This document shows positions 7,546 to 13,448 of a stretch of 13,448 bases of DNA, piece by piece. A program made the position numbers and the translations under genes. The notes under the pieces were generated by a model. That model saw only the letters and a list, made by a program, of their open reading frames with translations. It had not been told where the DNA came from and did no database searches. This DNA comes from an uncultured Lachnospiraceae bacterium (lineage in GTDB: Bacteria > Bacillota > Clostridia > Lachnospirales > Lachnospiraceae). The DNA is taken from the NCBI GenBank assembly GCA_947176785.1, contig CAMWSA010000051.1, positions 1-13,448 of the forward strand, read 5' to 3'. Within the stretch, counting starts at the first letter, position 1. Each line of letters begins with the position of its first letter.

Positions 7546-7887
7546 CTAATTATGATTCACGCTGTGAACGGTTTTTACATAATGAGGATGTGCCCCCTGC
7601 GTATCATTAACTTGATTGCAGTATTTACAAATATAATTACACCACTGATATCTGTCCGATATTCTACAGTCATTTTTATATATGGGATTGCCGTTTTGAT
7701 CCCATCCATATATATACACGCATGTGCCTTTATCTACGGAATATCCCGCATCCGCACGTTTACATACTGAAAAATCATGTGCCCCATCCGGCGAATTGCT
7801 GCTACCGCACACAGCAGCCCAGGAAACAAATCCGCTGTATATCAAAAGTACTACCGCAAAACCAAGTGCCCCTATTCTTTTCATCAT
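7546..7887 (-). CDS. small secreted Cys/His-rich protein of unknown function
   Basis: 113 residues, family not recognised. Seen: a signal peptide (MMKR, hydrophobic core, VSWA; likely cut after A24 or A25), leaving a mature protein of about 89 residues with seven Cys (27, 42, 56, 74, 83, 87, 90) and five His (37, 100, 102, 108, 112). The middle carries VYIYGWDQNGNPIYKNDC. The end carries CNYICKYC followed by GAHPHYVKTVHSVNH, a spacing that could bind zinc or another metal, or form disulfides. The start at 7887 is set by AGGAGG seven bases upstream; the frame stays open to 8046, but that extension has no signal peptide or ribosome site. The large lipoprotein begins 12 bp downstream, its ribosome site overlapping this stop. 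Both products are exported, so a shared job at the cell surface is inferred. Confidence 0.8.
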   Translation of the reverse strand: MMKRIGALGFAVVLLIYSGFVSWAAVCGSSNSPDGAHDFSVCKRADAGYSVDKGTCVYIYGWDQNGNPIYKNDCRISDRYQWCNYICKYCNQVNDTQGAHPHYVKTVHSVNHN

Positions 7888-8005
7888 ATCAGTTCCTCCT
7901 CTGCTCCTGATTAATTGTTTCTTTTTATAGTACCTTATAGCATTTTTAGCCGGACTCTTATACCATAATATACCACCCCCTGCTTCCTGAAAAATATATA
8001 TATGC

Positions 8006-8025
8006 TTCAAGTATCCTAACTTGAA
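8006..8025. promoter_or_regulatory. 7-6-7 dyad in the leader of the secreted-protein gene
   Basis: TTCAAGT, six bases, ACTTGAA: a perfect inverted repeat about 120 bases upstream of the start at 7887. It could be an operator for a dimeric regulator or an RNA stem in the leader. No T-run follows on the minus strand directly. Confidence 0.4.
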
Positions 8026-8199
8026 TAAACCAGAACCAACACCCAAATTTTGCCACTTTGCGCAAGAACTTGTTGTTAAGTGCCTAACCTCTTAATAAAA
8101 TATGTGTATAATATGTAACACATAATCGCCGGATTATTTGTGCATATAAGTATGGATCATGATTCTTTACCATGTATATGTTATACATTGTTTATATTC

Positions 8200-8228
8200 A
8201 TTGTATACTAATTATTCGCGTATGTCAA
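8200..8228 (-). promoter_or_regulatory. strong sigma-A promoter reading toward the secreted protein/lipoprotein unit
   Basis: On the minus strand: -35 TTGACA (perfect, 8223-8228), a 17-bp spacer, -10 TACAAT (8200-8205, five of six). Predicted transcription start near 8193. The nearest gene start in this direction is 7887, leaving a long leader. No better promoter was found closer to the gene. Confidence 0.6.
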
Positions 8229-8351
8229 CATAGTATTTAACGTGTCCCCTTTGCAATGTATTCGCAACACTGATTTGAAAAGGGAGTATACCGTTATATT
8301 GCCTTTGCTCTACTATGTTTTGCCAAACTAGGCTCATACTTTTTTCTGGAA

Positions 8352-8369
8352 TTGTAAACTCTTTCACAA
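8352..8369. promoter_or_regulatory. second Rex-like dyad inside a repeat of the M3 promoter block
   Basis: The minus strand reads TTGTGAAAGAGTTTACAA, the same arms as at 5037-5054. The similarity to the M3 promoter continues for about 45 bp (8333-8378 against 5016-5064), including an A-rich spacer and TATGA, but here three bases are missing from the spacer (14 instead of 17) and the -10 is TATGAG. As a minus-strand promoter it is probably dead. It sits about 20 bp upstream of the plus-strand -35 at 8389. Confidence 0.4.
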
Positions 8370-8388
8370 AATTTTCACCTTTAAATTC

Positions 8389-8416
8389 TTGCATTTATCC
8401 TTTGTTTCCTTATAAT
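8389..8416 (+). promoter_or_regulatory. probable promoter of the plus-strand gene at 8454
   Basis: -10 TATAAT (perfect, 8411-8416); -35 TTGCAT (8389-8394, weak) with a 16-bp spacer. Predicted transcription start near 8423. The ribosome site AGGAAGGGAG follows, eight bases before the ATG at 8454. Confidence 0.5.
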
Positions 8417-8453
8417 TATATATAAACAAGGGAAGCAGGAAGGGAGCAGTAAT

Positions 8454-8885
8454 ATGTCTGATAAACCGGAATACTTATATCATGGAAGTCAGTATAAGTT
8501 GGATGTACTCATCCCGCAGCAGGCTGCGGGCGGGCGGGATATCGATTCCATGATGGCAATCTACGCCGCTGAAACGATAGATGATGTAATCCCCTTCGCC
8601 CTGCCAATCCGCTGGTATCCGGACAGCCCGGAGGGGAGAAGGGATTTTGAATGTCATGACGGAAAAGTTTTGTTGAAGTATGGCTCTCTGAATCCCGATG
8701 GCGTGGGATATGTGTATAAAGTCAGAGCCGATTCTTTTGAAAAAGCAGATGAATGGCAATGGGTATCAAGGGAAAGCTGCCAGCCTGTCGAAGTGATTGA
8801 AATAAAAGCAGCGGATTATCTTGACCGGGTGCAGTTTTCGGAAGAGGCCGAGAAAATCCGACAACGATTGATCCTGAAAATGTAG
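8454..8885 (+). CDS. small protein, possible ADP-ribosyltransferase-like fold; C-terminus possibly frameshifted
   Basis: 143 residues, the only plus-strand gene. No sure family. Seen: YLYHGS at residues 7-12, AIYAAET near 35-41, then VGYVYKVRADSF and a W-WVSRES segment followed by PVEVIEIKAADYL. A His in YHGS, a Tyr in a short strand and a later Glu is the general layout of small H-Y-E ADP-ribosyltransferase-like proteins, so H10, Y37 and a Glu near the EWQWVSRE segment are candidate active-site residues; this is pattern recognition, not a match. No signal peptide, so cytoplasmic. The start has AGGAAGGGAG upstream. The last residues after AEKIR (QRLILKM) may be out of frame: the -1 frame stays open to 9007 and reads like protein. 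Codon use resembles the neighbours. The gene is real; the function is uncertain. Confidence 0.75.
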   Translation: MSDKPEYLYHGSQYKLDVLIPQQAAGGRDIDSMMAIYAAETIDDVIPFALPIRWYPDSPEGRRDFECHDGKVLLKYGSLNPDGVGYVYKVRADSFEKADEWQWVSRESCQPVEVIEIKAADYLDRVQFSEEAEKIRQRLILKM

Positions 8886-9007
8886 AAGAATTGCATTTAA
8901 TTCATTTTCCGCATATCAAGCGCAAAGCCAAAAGTCTTACTGAGGTGACAGTTATCACACCTGTATATCAGGCGGCATATAAAAGACTGAAGAGGGGAGC
9001 GCATTAA
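8825..9007 (+). pseudogene. protein-like tail in the -1 frame of the 8454 gene (possible frameshift)
   Basis: Starting near 8850 the -1 frame reads TTIDPENVEELHLIHFPHIK and ends in VTVITPVYQAAYKRLKRGAH before TAA at 9005-9007. It has balanced, protein-like composition but no ATG and no ribosome site. The frame is closed upstream by TGA at 8822-8824. One missing base around 8845-8860 would join it to the upstream gene, giving a protein of about 184 residues. It may be a real mutation, a sequencing error, or chance. Confidence 0.4.
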
Positions 9008-9226
9008 TGCCTCCCCCTCTCCATTATAACAGGCTGCCGCAAAATCTGTTCCCAGGCAAAATGCATCCTCCGCATTCTTCACGTCCAATAGAAAGTCAAA
9101 CAAGAGAAGCAATGCGTATCCTCCTGTGGTCTCCGATCCCTCTTCCACTTCCCGCAGCCGTATCTTAGCATTAAATAATTCCTTTTTCTTTTCCACGCTG
9201 CAAAAACTCTTTTTGCATGTATCCAC
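8897..9226 (-). CDS. doubtful small ORF downstream of the GH31 gene
   Basis: A 109-codon frame starting 11 bases after the GH31 stop. The middle (NAKIRLREVEEGSETTGGYA, then LLLLFDFLLDVKNAEDAFCL) looks somewhat protein-like, but there is no ribosome binding site before ATG 9226, and the first codons lie in a perfect hairpin (9199-9217). The 3' third runs through another hairpin (8991-9020) and lies antisense to the protein-like tail of the plus-strand gene. No family recognised. It may be a remnant of a lost gene. Confidence 0.2.
   Translation of the reverse strand: MDTCKKSFCSVEKKKELFNAKIRLREVEEGSETTGGYALLLLFDFLLDVKNAEDAFCLGTDFAAACYNGEGEALMRSPLQSFICRLIYRCDNCHLSKTFGFALDMRKMN
8991..9020. terminator. 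GC-rich hairpin between converging units
   Basis: AGAGGGGAG pairs with CTCCCCCTCT around the self-complementary GCATTAATGC, with one-base bulges. The plus side lacks a T-run; on the minus strand TCAGTCTTTTAT follows. It lies where the plus-strand gene and the minus-strand GH31 transcript converge, so a bidirectional terminator or 3'-end hairpin is likely. Confidence 0.4.
9199..9217 (-). terminator. hairpin just after the GH31 stop
   Basis: Minus strand TGCAAAAA-GAG-TTTTTGCA, a perfect 8-bp stem starting about 20 bases after the stop at 9238. The stem is AT-rich and no further T-run follows, so as a terminator it would be weak; it may serve as the 3' end structure of the GH31 mRNA. Confidence 0.35.
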
Positions 9227-9237
9227 TGTTAAATCTT

Positions 9238-11571
9238 TTAACAGTTCACCACCATATGGGCCGCTTTGGGTGTAACCACCGTGTCATTGCCTTCTATGCG
9301 GATGTCGGCTCCGTCGGCGGATACGGCCTGCACATTTATAAGGCGCACTGTGTAGGGTTTCTCCGCCTCCACATCCAGGGTGAGAGCCCCGGCATGACGG
9401 GATGCCTTGAGAGTCAGCGCCGCCCGGTTGTCCATGCCGTATACCGTCCGCTCGGCGCCGGCTCCGTTATGCAGTTCATAGATCCGCAGTTCCACACCGT
9501 CGGCATAGTCGTAGTCCGGCCTGTCATCTCTGGCGCCCAGGGCGATGATGGAGCATTCCCTGACCATCATGGGCAGACTCAGGTAATCGTACTTGCCCGA
9601 GTACCACTTGCCGCCCTCCTGTACCTGGCCGGTGAGGAAATCCGTCCATGTGCCCTCGGGCAGATAGTATTCGCCGATCCCCTCCTCATTAAAGATGGGA
9701 GCCACCAGCAGACTGTCGCCCAGCATATACTGCTTGTCCAGATAACTGCAGTTTTTGTCGGCGGTGTACTCCAATACCATACTGCGCATGGTGGGGATAC
9801 CGGTACGACTGGTATAGATGGAAGTCTCGTACAGGTAGGGCATCAGACGGGCCTTCTGCCTGGTAAAGAACCGGCACACGTCCACCGCCTCCTCGTCATA
9901 GACCCAGGGCACTCTGTAGGAGGCACTTCCGTGGAGACGGCTATGGGAGGACAGCAGACCGAACGCCACCCATCTCTTGTACACATCCGGCGTGGAGGTA
10001 TTCTCAAAACCGCCGATATCATGGGCCCAGAAGCCGAAACCGCTCATCAAAAGGCTTAAGCCCCCCCGCAGGCTCTCCTCCATGGACTCGTAGTCGGACC
10101 AGCAGTCGCCGCCCCAGTGTACCGGGAATTTCTGGCCGCCCACGGTGGCGGAACGGGCGAACAGTACCGCCTCACCCTTGCCCCGCTTTCTCTCCAGCAG
10201 CTCATACACACATTTATTGTACAGGTAAGTATAGTAATTGTGCATCTTTTTGGGATCGGAGCCGTCAAAATACACGGCCTCGGTGGGAATCCTCTCCCCG
10301 AAATCCGTTTTGAAGCAGTCCACGCCCATATCCAGCAGCGCCTCCAGCTTGTCCTGGAACCATTTCCACGCCTCCGGGTTGGTGAAATCCACGATGGCCA
10401 TGCCCGGCTGCCACATATCCCACTGATAGACCTGGCCGTTAGGACGTCTGATAAAATATCCCTTCTCCATGCCCTCTTTGAACAGATAGGACTCCTGCCC
10501 GATATAGGAGTTGATCCACACACAGATATTCAGGCCCTTATCCTTGATGCGCCGCAGCATGCCCTCCGGGTCCGGGAAGACTCTCTCATCCCACAGAAAG
10601 TCCGACCAGTGGAATTCCTTCATCCAGCAGCAGTCAAAATGGAAGGTGCGCAGGGGAATACCTCGATCCAGCATACCGTCGATAAAGCTCATAACCGTCT
10701 TCTCGTCATAACTGGTGGTAAAGGAGGTGGACAGCCACAGTCCGAAAGTCCAGGGAGCAGGCAGGGAAGGCTTGCCGGTGATATCCGTGTAGGCTGTCAG
10801 CACATCCTTCATGCCAGGGCCGTCAAACAGCATATAGTCCAGGTATCCGCCCTCCACGGAGAACTCCGCACGGGTCACCATCTCCGTGCCCAGTTCCATG
10901 GACACATTCTCCGGATGGTTGATCAGCACGCCATATCCCTTGTTAGAGATATAGAAGGGAATGTTTTTATAAGCCTGCTCCGTGCTGGTGCCGCCGTCCG
11001 CGTTCCAGATGTCGATGCTCTGGCCGTTTTTGACGAAGGGGGTGAAATGCTCACCCGTGCCATAGAGCAGTTCCCCCACGCCCAGGGACAGCTGCTGGCG
11101 CATATAGGTGTCCACATTGTCCCCATGGTCGTAATATTCGCCCTTCCAGTCGGTCTTCATGAGAGCCAGATCCCTGCCGTTACTGCGGGTCAGCAGCTTT
11201 CCGCCCCTCTTGTAGGTCATCCCCCAAGGCTTTTTCGTAATCTCCAGAGACAGGCTGCCACTCTTTATGGTGATCAACTCCTCTGTCTCGGTCACATCCA
11301 GCGGGCATTCCTGCAGGTTGAGTTCAAAAGCGGGCTCGCATACCGCTGCCCCCAGATGGTGATAGGTCTGCACCCGCAGCACGTTCACCCTGGGCGAAGT
11401 GATTTTCACCGTTAAATTGATTCCGCCCAGAGTCGCCCCCTTGCTGTTAATATGACCGGTAGGTGCGCAGATGCTCACCTCTGTGTCCGTCACCCTGGTA
11501 AAATAGGCTTCCGTAGGCGCAAAACACCCGCAGCCTTCCTTCTGTAGCCAACATCCATTACTGAATTTCAT
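9238..11571 (-). CDS. yicI: alpha-xylosidase, glycoside hydrolase family 31 (YicI type)
   Basis: Removes alpha-linked xylose from the non-reducing end of xyloglucan-type oligosaccharides such as isoprimeverose units. Seen: 777 residues, close to the 772 of E. coli YicI; an N-terminal beta-sandwich; then the catalytic barrel with nucleophile D423 in KTDFGERIPT and acid/base D489 in HWGGDCWSDYESM. The 66-residue gap equals that of YicI (D416/D482). SGFGFWAHDIGGFE and the FDGSDPKKMHN insert are also YicI-like, separating it from GH31 alpha-glucosidases. No signal peptide, so it acts in the cytoplasm on imported sugars. The start at 11571 has GGAGG seven bases upstream. A promoter with an operator-like dyad lies in the 350-bp gap to GH51, so the two genes may be controlled separately. 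The exact substrate is inferred from the family. Confidence 0.93.
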   Translation of the reverse strand: MKFSNGCWLQKEGCGCFAPTEAYFTRVTDTEVSICAPTGHINSKGATLGGINLTVKITSPRVNVLRVQTYHHLGAAVCEPAFELNLQECPLDVTETEELITIKSGSLSLEITKKPWGMTYKRGGKLLTRSNGRDLALMKTDWKGEYYDHGDNVDTYMRQQLSLGVGELLYGTGEHFTPFVKNGQSIDIWNADGGTSTEQAYKNIPFYISNKGYGVLINHPENVSMELGTEMVTRAEFSVEGGYLDYMLFDGPGMKDVLTAYTDITGKPSLPAPWTFGLWLSTSFTTSYDEKTVMSFIDGMLDRGIPLRTFHFDCCWMKEFHWSDFLWDERVFPDPEGMLRRIKDKGLNICVWINSYIGQESYLFKEGMEKGYFIRRPNGQVYQWDMWQPGMAIVDFTNPEAWKWFQDKLEALLDMGVDCFKTDFGERIPTEAVYFDGSDPKKMHNYYTYLYNKCVYELLERKRGKGEAVLFARSATVGGQKFPVHWGGDCWSDYESMEESLRGGLSLLMSGFGFWAHDIGGFENTSTPDVYKRWVAFGLLSSHSRLHGSASYRVPWVYDEEAVDVCRFFTRQKARLMPYLYETSIYTSRTGIPTMRSMVLEYTADKNCSYLDKQYMLGDSLLVAPIFNEEGIGEYYLPEGTWTDFLTGQVQEGGKWYSGKYDYLSLPMMVRECSIIALGARDDRPDYDYADGVELRIYELHNGAGAERTVYGMDNRAALTLKASRHAGALTLDVEAEKPYTVRLINVQAVSADGADIRIEGNDTVVTPKAAHMVVNC

Positions 11572-11601
11572 TGCATGTCCTCCATTATTATTTTATGATC
11601 T

Positions 11602-11638
11602 CACATCCATGTCTCTATTGTATTGCACGCCGGATGTG
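11602..11638 (-). other. hairpin in the GH31 leader
   Basis: CACATCC pairs with GGATGTG across a loop of about 23 bases, in the predicted 5' leader of the GH31 mRNA, some 30 bases before the ribosome site. No known riboswitch class was recognised. Confidence 0.3.
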
Positions 11639-11675
11639 TAATATCTTACCTTATTCCTGTTTACCGCTCCTTTTA

Positions 11676-11703
11676 GTTATCATATTAACACAAAAAATGG
11701 CAA
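11676..11703 (-). promoter_or_regulatory. probable promoter of the GH31 gene
   Basis: On the minus strand: -35 TTGCCA (11698-11703, five of six), a 16-bp spacer, -10 GATAAC (11676-11681, four of six, within TATGATAAC). The predicted leader is about 100 nt. The strong dyad at 11702-11718 abuts the -35 box. Confidence 0.5.
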
Positions 11704-11718
11704 AAGCACAATGCTTTT
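11702..11718. promoter_or_regulatory. operator-like dyad upstream of the GH31 promoter
   Basis: AAAAGCA-CAA-TGCTTTT, a perfect 7-3-7 inverted repeat overlapping the upstream edge of the -35 box. The position suits a repressor or activator of sugar genes (LacI, AraC or GntR type). It does not match the usual catabolite-repression cre consensus. No regulator gene is in the window. Confidence 0.5.
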
Positions 11719-11768
11719 CAAAATGAATTCCTTTCGCTGGTGACGCACAGGAAGGAAGGTCTGTATGG

Positions 11769-11801
11769 AAAGGGGCAGGCCCCTGCGGAGTCTGCCCCTT
11801 T
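11769..11801. terminator. terminator hairpin between GH51 and GH31
   Basis: AAAGGGGCAG pairs perfectly with CTGCCCCTTT (10 bp). On the plus strand ATTTTCCTTTATT follows; on the minus strand the T-run is short (TTTCC). As the only gene feeding into it is GH51 on the minus strand, it most likely ends that transcript, perhaps with bidirectional activity. Confidence 0.6.
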
Positions 11802-11889
11802 ATTTTCCTTTATTCAGCTTCCTGAATCCGATCTCCGAAAGTCCCGCTCTTTCTTCCTCTGCACGGCGGGCGGTCACAATCCCGGCCGG

Positions 11890-11907
11890 AGAGGGCTTCC
11901 GCCCTCT
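11890..11907 (-). other. stable hairpin with GGAA tetraloop after the GH51 stop
   Basis: On the minus strand AGAGGGC-GGAA-GCCCTCT: a 7-bp GC-rich stem with a GNRA-class loop, starting 14 bases after the stop at 11922. No T-run, so rather an mRNA-stabilising 3' structure than a terminator. Confidence 0.45.
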
Positions 11908-11921
11908 TCCCCGCAAACCGG

Positions 11922-13421
11922 TTATATCTCCACTGCCAGATGCAGCACACTGCATGGGGGGATTGTGAACTGAAGGTTCTGTCCTGTGATTTCCACCCGG
12001 TCAAATTTATCCGTATGTACGGCATTGGGATTCTCAAAGGTATTGTGTGCGTGCATCTCGCCGGTCAGGATCGTGCCCTCCACTCCCTTGATATCTGTCT
12101 CCGTAAACACGGCGTCTATATCGTAACTCTCTGTCACGGACAGGTTGTTCAGGGTCACATGGATCCGGCCATCCCTGCCCAGGGATACGGACTCGTGAAG
12201 GTTCGGCACTTTAAAGCCCTCGCCGCCGATCTCCTCGGTCTCCACATAACTCTCCAGCAGCTCCGCATCCTGATGATACTTATACATATTGAACACATGG
12301 TACGTGGGGGTCTTGATCATCTTCTCGCCCTCCGTCAGGATCACGGCCTGCAGCACGTTCACCAGCTGGGCAATGTTAGCCATCTTCACACGGTCGCAGT
12401 GCTTGTTGAAAATGTTCAGATTGATGCCGGCCACCAGGGCGTCCCTCATGGTGTTCTGCTGATACAAAAAGCCGGGATTGGTGCCGGGCTCCACATCGTA
12501 CCAGGTACCCCACTCGTCCACAATCAGGCCGATCTTTTTCTCAGGGTCGTACTGGTCCATGATCGCGCCGTGGCCTTTGATCAGTTCCTCCATATACAGA
12601 GTCTTTTTCATGGTCTCATAAAATTTTTCCTCATCAAAATCCAGGGCGCTCCCTTTTTTATCCCAGCCGCCCGGATGGGTGTAATAGTGCAGGGACAGGC
12701 CGTTCATAAAGCCATGGGCTTTCTCGGCATGGTCATGGGTGGTCTTCAGCACGCCCTCCGTCCAATAGTAATCATCCACGTTGGCACCACAGCAGATCTT
12801 GTAAATCTCCTGGCCCTTCTTATAATTGCGCACATAAGTCTGGTATCTGCGATACAGATTGCCATAGTACTCCGGCGTCATGTTGCCGCCGCAGCCCCAG
12901 TTCTCATTGCCCACGCCAAAATAATCCACCCTCCAGCTCTCGGGATGACCGTTCCTGGCACGCAGGTCCGCCATGGGGGATACGCCCTCAAAGGTCATAT
13001 ACTCCACCCACTCACTCATCTCCTGCACTGTGCCGCTGCCCACGTTGCCGTTGACATAGGTTTTGCAGCCCAGTTGGCGGCACAGTTCCATGAACTCATG
13101 GGTGCCAAAGCTGTTGTCCTCCACCACGCCGCCCCAATGGGTGTTGATCATCTTCTTACGGTTTTCCCTGGGGCCAATGCCGTCCATCCAGTGATACTCG
13201 TCCGCAAAACAGCCGCCGGGCCAGCGCAGCACGGGAATCCGCATCTCTTTCAGCGCCTCCACCACATCACTGCGCATGCCGTTTGTGTTGGGAATGTCGG
13301 AATTCTCCCCCACATAGAGTCCTTCATAGATACATCTGCCCAAATGCTCGGAGAAATGCCCCTGGATCTCAGGGTTAATATGTCCCTTTTGATGCTTCGG
13401 ATTTACATACAATTTTGCCAT
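11922..13421 (-). CDS. abfA: alpha-L-arabinofuranosidase, glycoside hydrolase family 51
   Basis: Releases terminal arabinofuranose from arabinan, arabinoxylan and arabinogalactan oligosaccharides by a retaining mechanism in the cytoplasm. Seen: 499 residues, full length for GH51; the N-terminal EIQGHFSEHLGRCIYEGLYV; VLRWPGGCFADEYHW; general acid/base E173 in GVGNENWGCGG; nucleophile E303 in LIVDEWGTWYDVEPG; and a C-terminal beta-sandwich ending in IPPCSVLHLAVEI. No signal peptide. The start at 13421 is preceded by GGAGAGG. Its own promoter lies beyond the right edge, so its upstream partners are not visible. Two hairpins follow the stop (11890-11907 and 11769-11801), then the alpha-xylosidase gene, consistent with use of arabinose- and xylose-bearing hemicellulose fragments. 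The family is secure; the preferred linkage is not determined. Confidence 0.95.
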   Translation of the reverse strand: MAKLYVNPKHQKGHINPEIQGHFSEHLGRCIYEGLYVGENSDIPNTNGMRSDVVEALKEMRIPVLRWPGGCFADEYHWMDGIGPRENRKKMINTHWGGVVEDNSFGTHEFMELCRQLGCKTYVNGNVGSGTVQEMSEWVEYMTFEGVSPMADLRARNGHPESWRVDYFGVGNENWGCGGNMTPEYYGNLYRRYQTYVRNYKKGQEIYKICCGANVDDYYWTEGVLKTTHDHAEKAHGFMNGLSLHYYTHPGGWDKKGSALDFDEEKFYETMKKTLYMEELIKGHGAIMDQYDPEKKIGLIVDEWGTWYDVEPGTNPGFLYQQNTMRDALVAGINLNIFNKHCDRVKMANIAQLVNVLQAVILTEGEKMIKTPTYHVFNMYKYHQDAELLESYVETEEIGGEGFKVPNLHESVSLGRDGRIHVTLNNLSVTESYDIDAVFTETDIKGVEGTILTGEMHAHNTFENPNAVHTDKFDRVEITGQNLQFTIPPCSVLHLAVEI

Positions 13422-13448
13422 TACTGAAACCTCTCCTTCATTTTAATT

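Larger units (their letters stand above)
7888..8453. other. 566-bp AT-rich gene-free region between divergent transcription units
   Basis: Clearly more AT-rich than the flanking genes. It holds a minus-strand promoter (8200-8228), a plus-strand promoter (8389-8416), a Rex-like dyad (8352-8369), a 7-6-7 dyad (8006-8025), a 7-bp inverted repeat TATGTGT/ACACATA (8101-8124) that encloses TATAAT on the plus strand, and ATAATC/GATTAT (8122-8137). If the minus promoter is used, the small secreted protein has a leader of about 300 nt. A 60-codon frame (8394-8212, minus) was not accepted as a gene. Confidence 0.6.

Noticed and set aside
7888..8046. N-terminal extension of the small secreted protein back to an ATG at 8046
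   Set aside because: It would hide the signal peptide inside the protein and has no ribosome site, whereas ATG 7887 has AGGAGG at ideal distance.
8212..8394. 60-codon minus-strand ORF with AAGGA before its ATG
   Set aside because: Its first third coincides with the block repeated from the M3 promoter and with the Rex-like dyad, so its codons are better explained as regulatory DNA. The rest is AT-rich and overlaps the TTGACA promoter start; no family recognised.
11602..11638. Riboswitch in the GH31 leader
   Set aside because: Only one simple stem is visible and no conserved core of a known riboswitch class could be recognised.

Overview
The window looks like the chromosome of a gut-type Clostridia, most probably Lachnospiraceae. 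This is inferred from the gene content (GH31/GH51 hemicellulose enzymes, a PepF-like M3 peptidase, a membrane-anchored SurA/parvulin-like protein), from strong AGGAGG-type ribosome binding sites and from sigma-A style promoters. No phage, plasmid, transposase, rRNA, tRNA or CRISPR feature was seen. Almost every gene is on the minus strand, so the local order of transcription runs from the right end to the left end. The genus is not asserted.

Layout, left to right. (1) 1-293: N-terminal part of a CCA tRNA nucleotidyltransferase, cut by the window edge. (2) 424-1230: a Cof-type HAD phosphatase. (3) 1250-1668: a gene-free stretch holding three related ~100-bp imperfect palindromes, the clearest unexplained repeat structure in the window. 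(4) 1694-4960: a two-gene operon, M3 oligoendopeptidase then membrane-anchored foldase-like protein, with a good promoter upstream. (5) 5182-7887: a second two-gene unit, a small secreted Cys/His-rich protein followed 12 bp later by a 783-residue lipoprotein that joins a beta-propeller-like N-terminal half to a solute-binding-protein-like C-terminal half; it ends in a good intrinsic terminator. (6) 7888-8453: an AT-rich gene-free region with promoters in both directions, several dyads and a second copy of the promoter/operator block found upstream of the M3 gene. (7) 8454-8885, the only plus-strand gene: a small protein that may have an ADP-ribosyltransferase-like fold, with a protein-like tail continuing in another frame past its stop. 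(8) 9238-11571 and 11922-13421: a GH31 alpha-xylosidase (YicI type) and a GH51 alpha-L-arabinofuranosidase, separated by terminator hairpins, an operator-like dyad and a promoter.

How they fit together. GH51 and GH31 lack signal peptides and should act in the cytoplasm on imported arabinose- and xylose-decorated oligosaccharides (arabinoxylan, xyloglucan fragments). No transporter or regulator for them lies in the window. The M3 peptidase and the foldase-like protein are likely co-transcribed housekeeping or protein-quality genes. The least explained unit is the secreted Cys/His-rich protein with its coupled lipoprotein: both are predicted to be exported, no permease is adjacent, and the leader is long. 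It is the best candidate here for an undescribed cell-surface system, but its function cannot be read from sequence alone.
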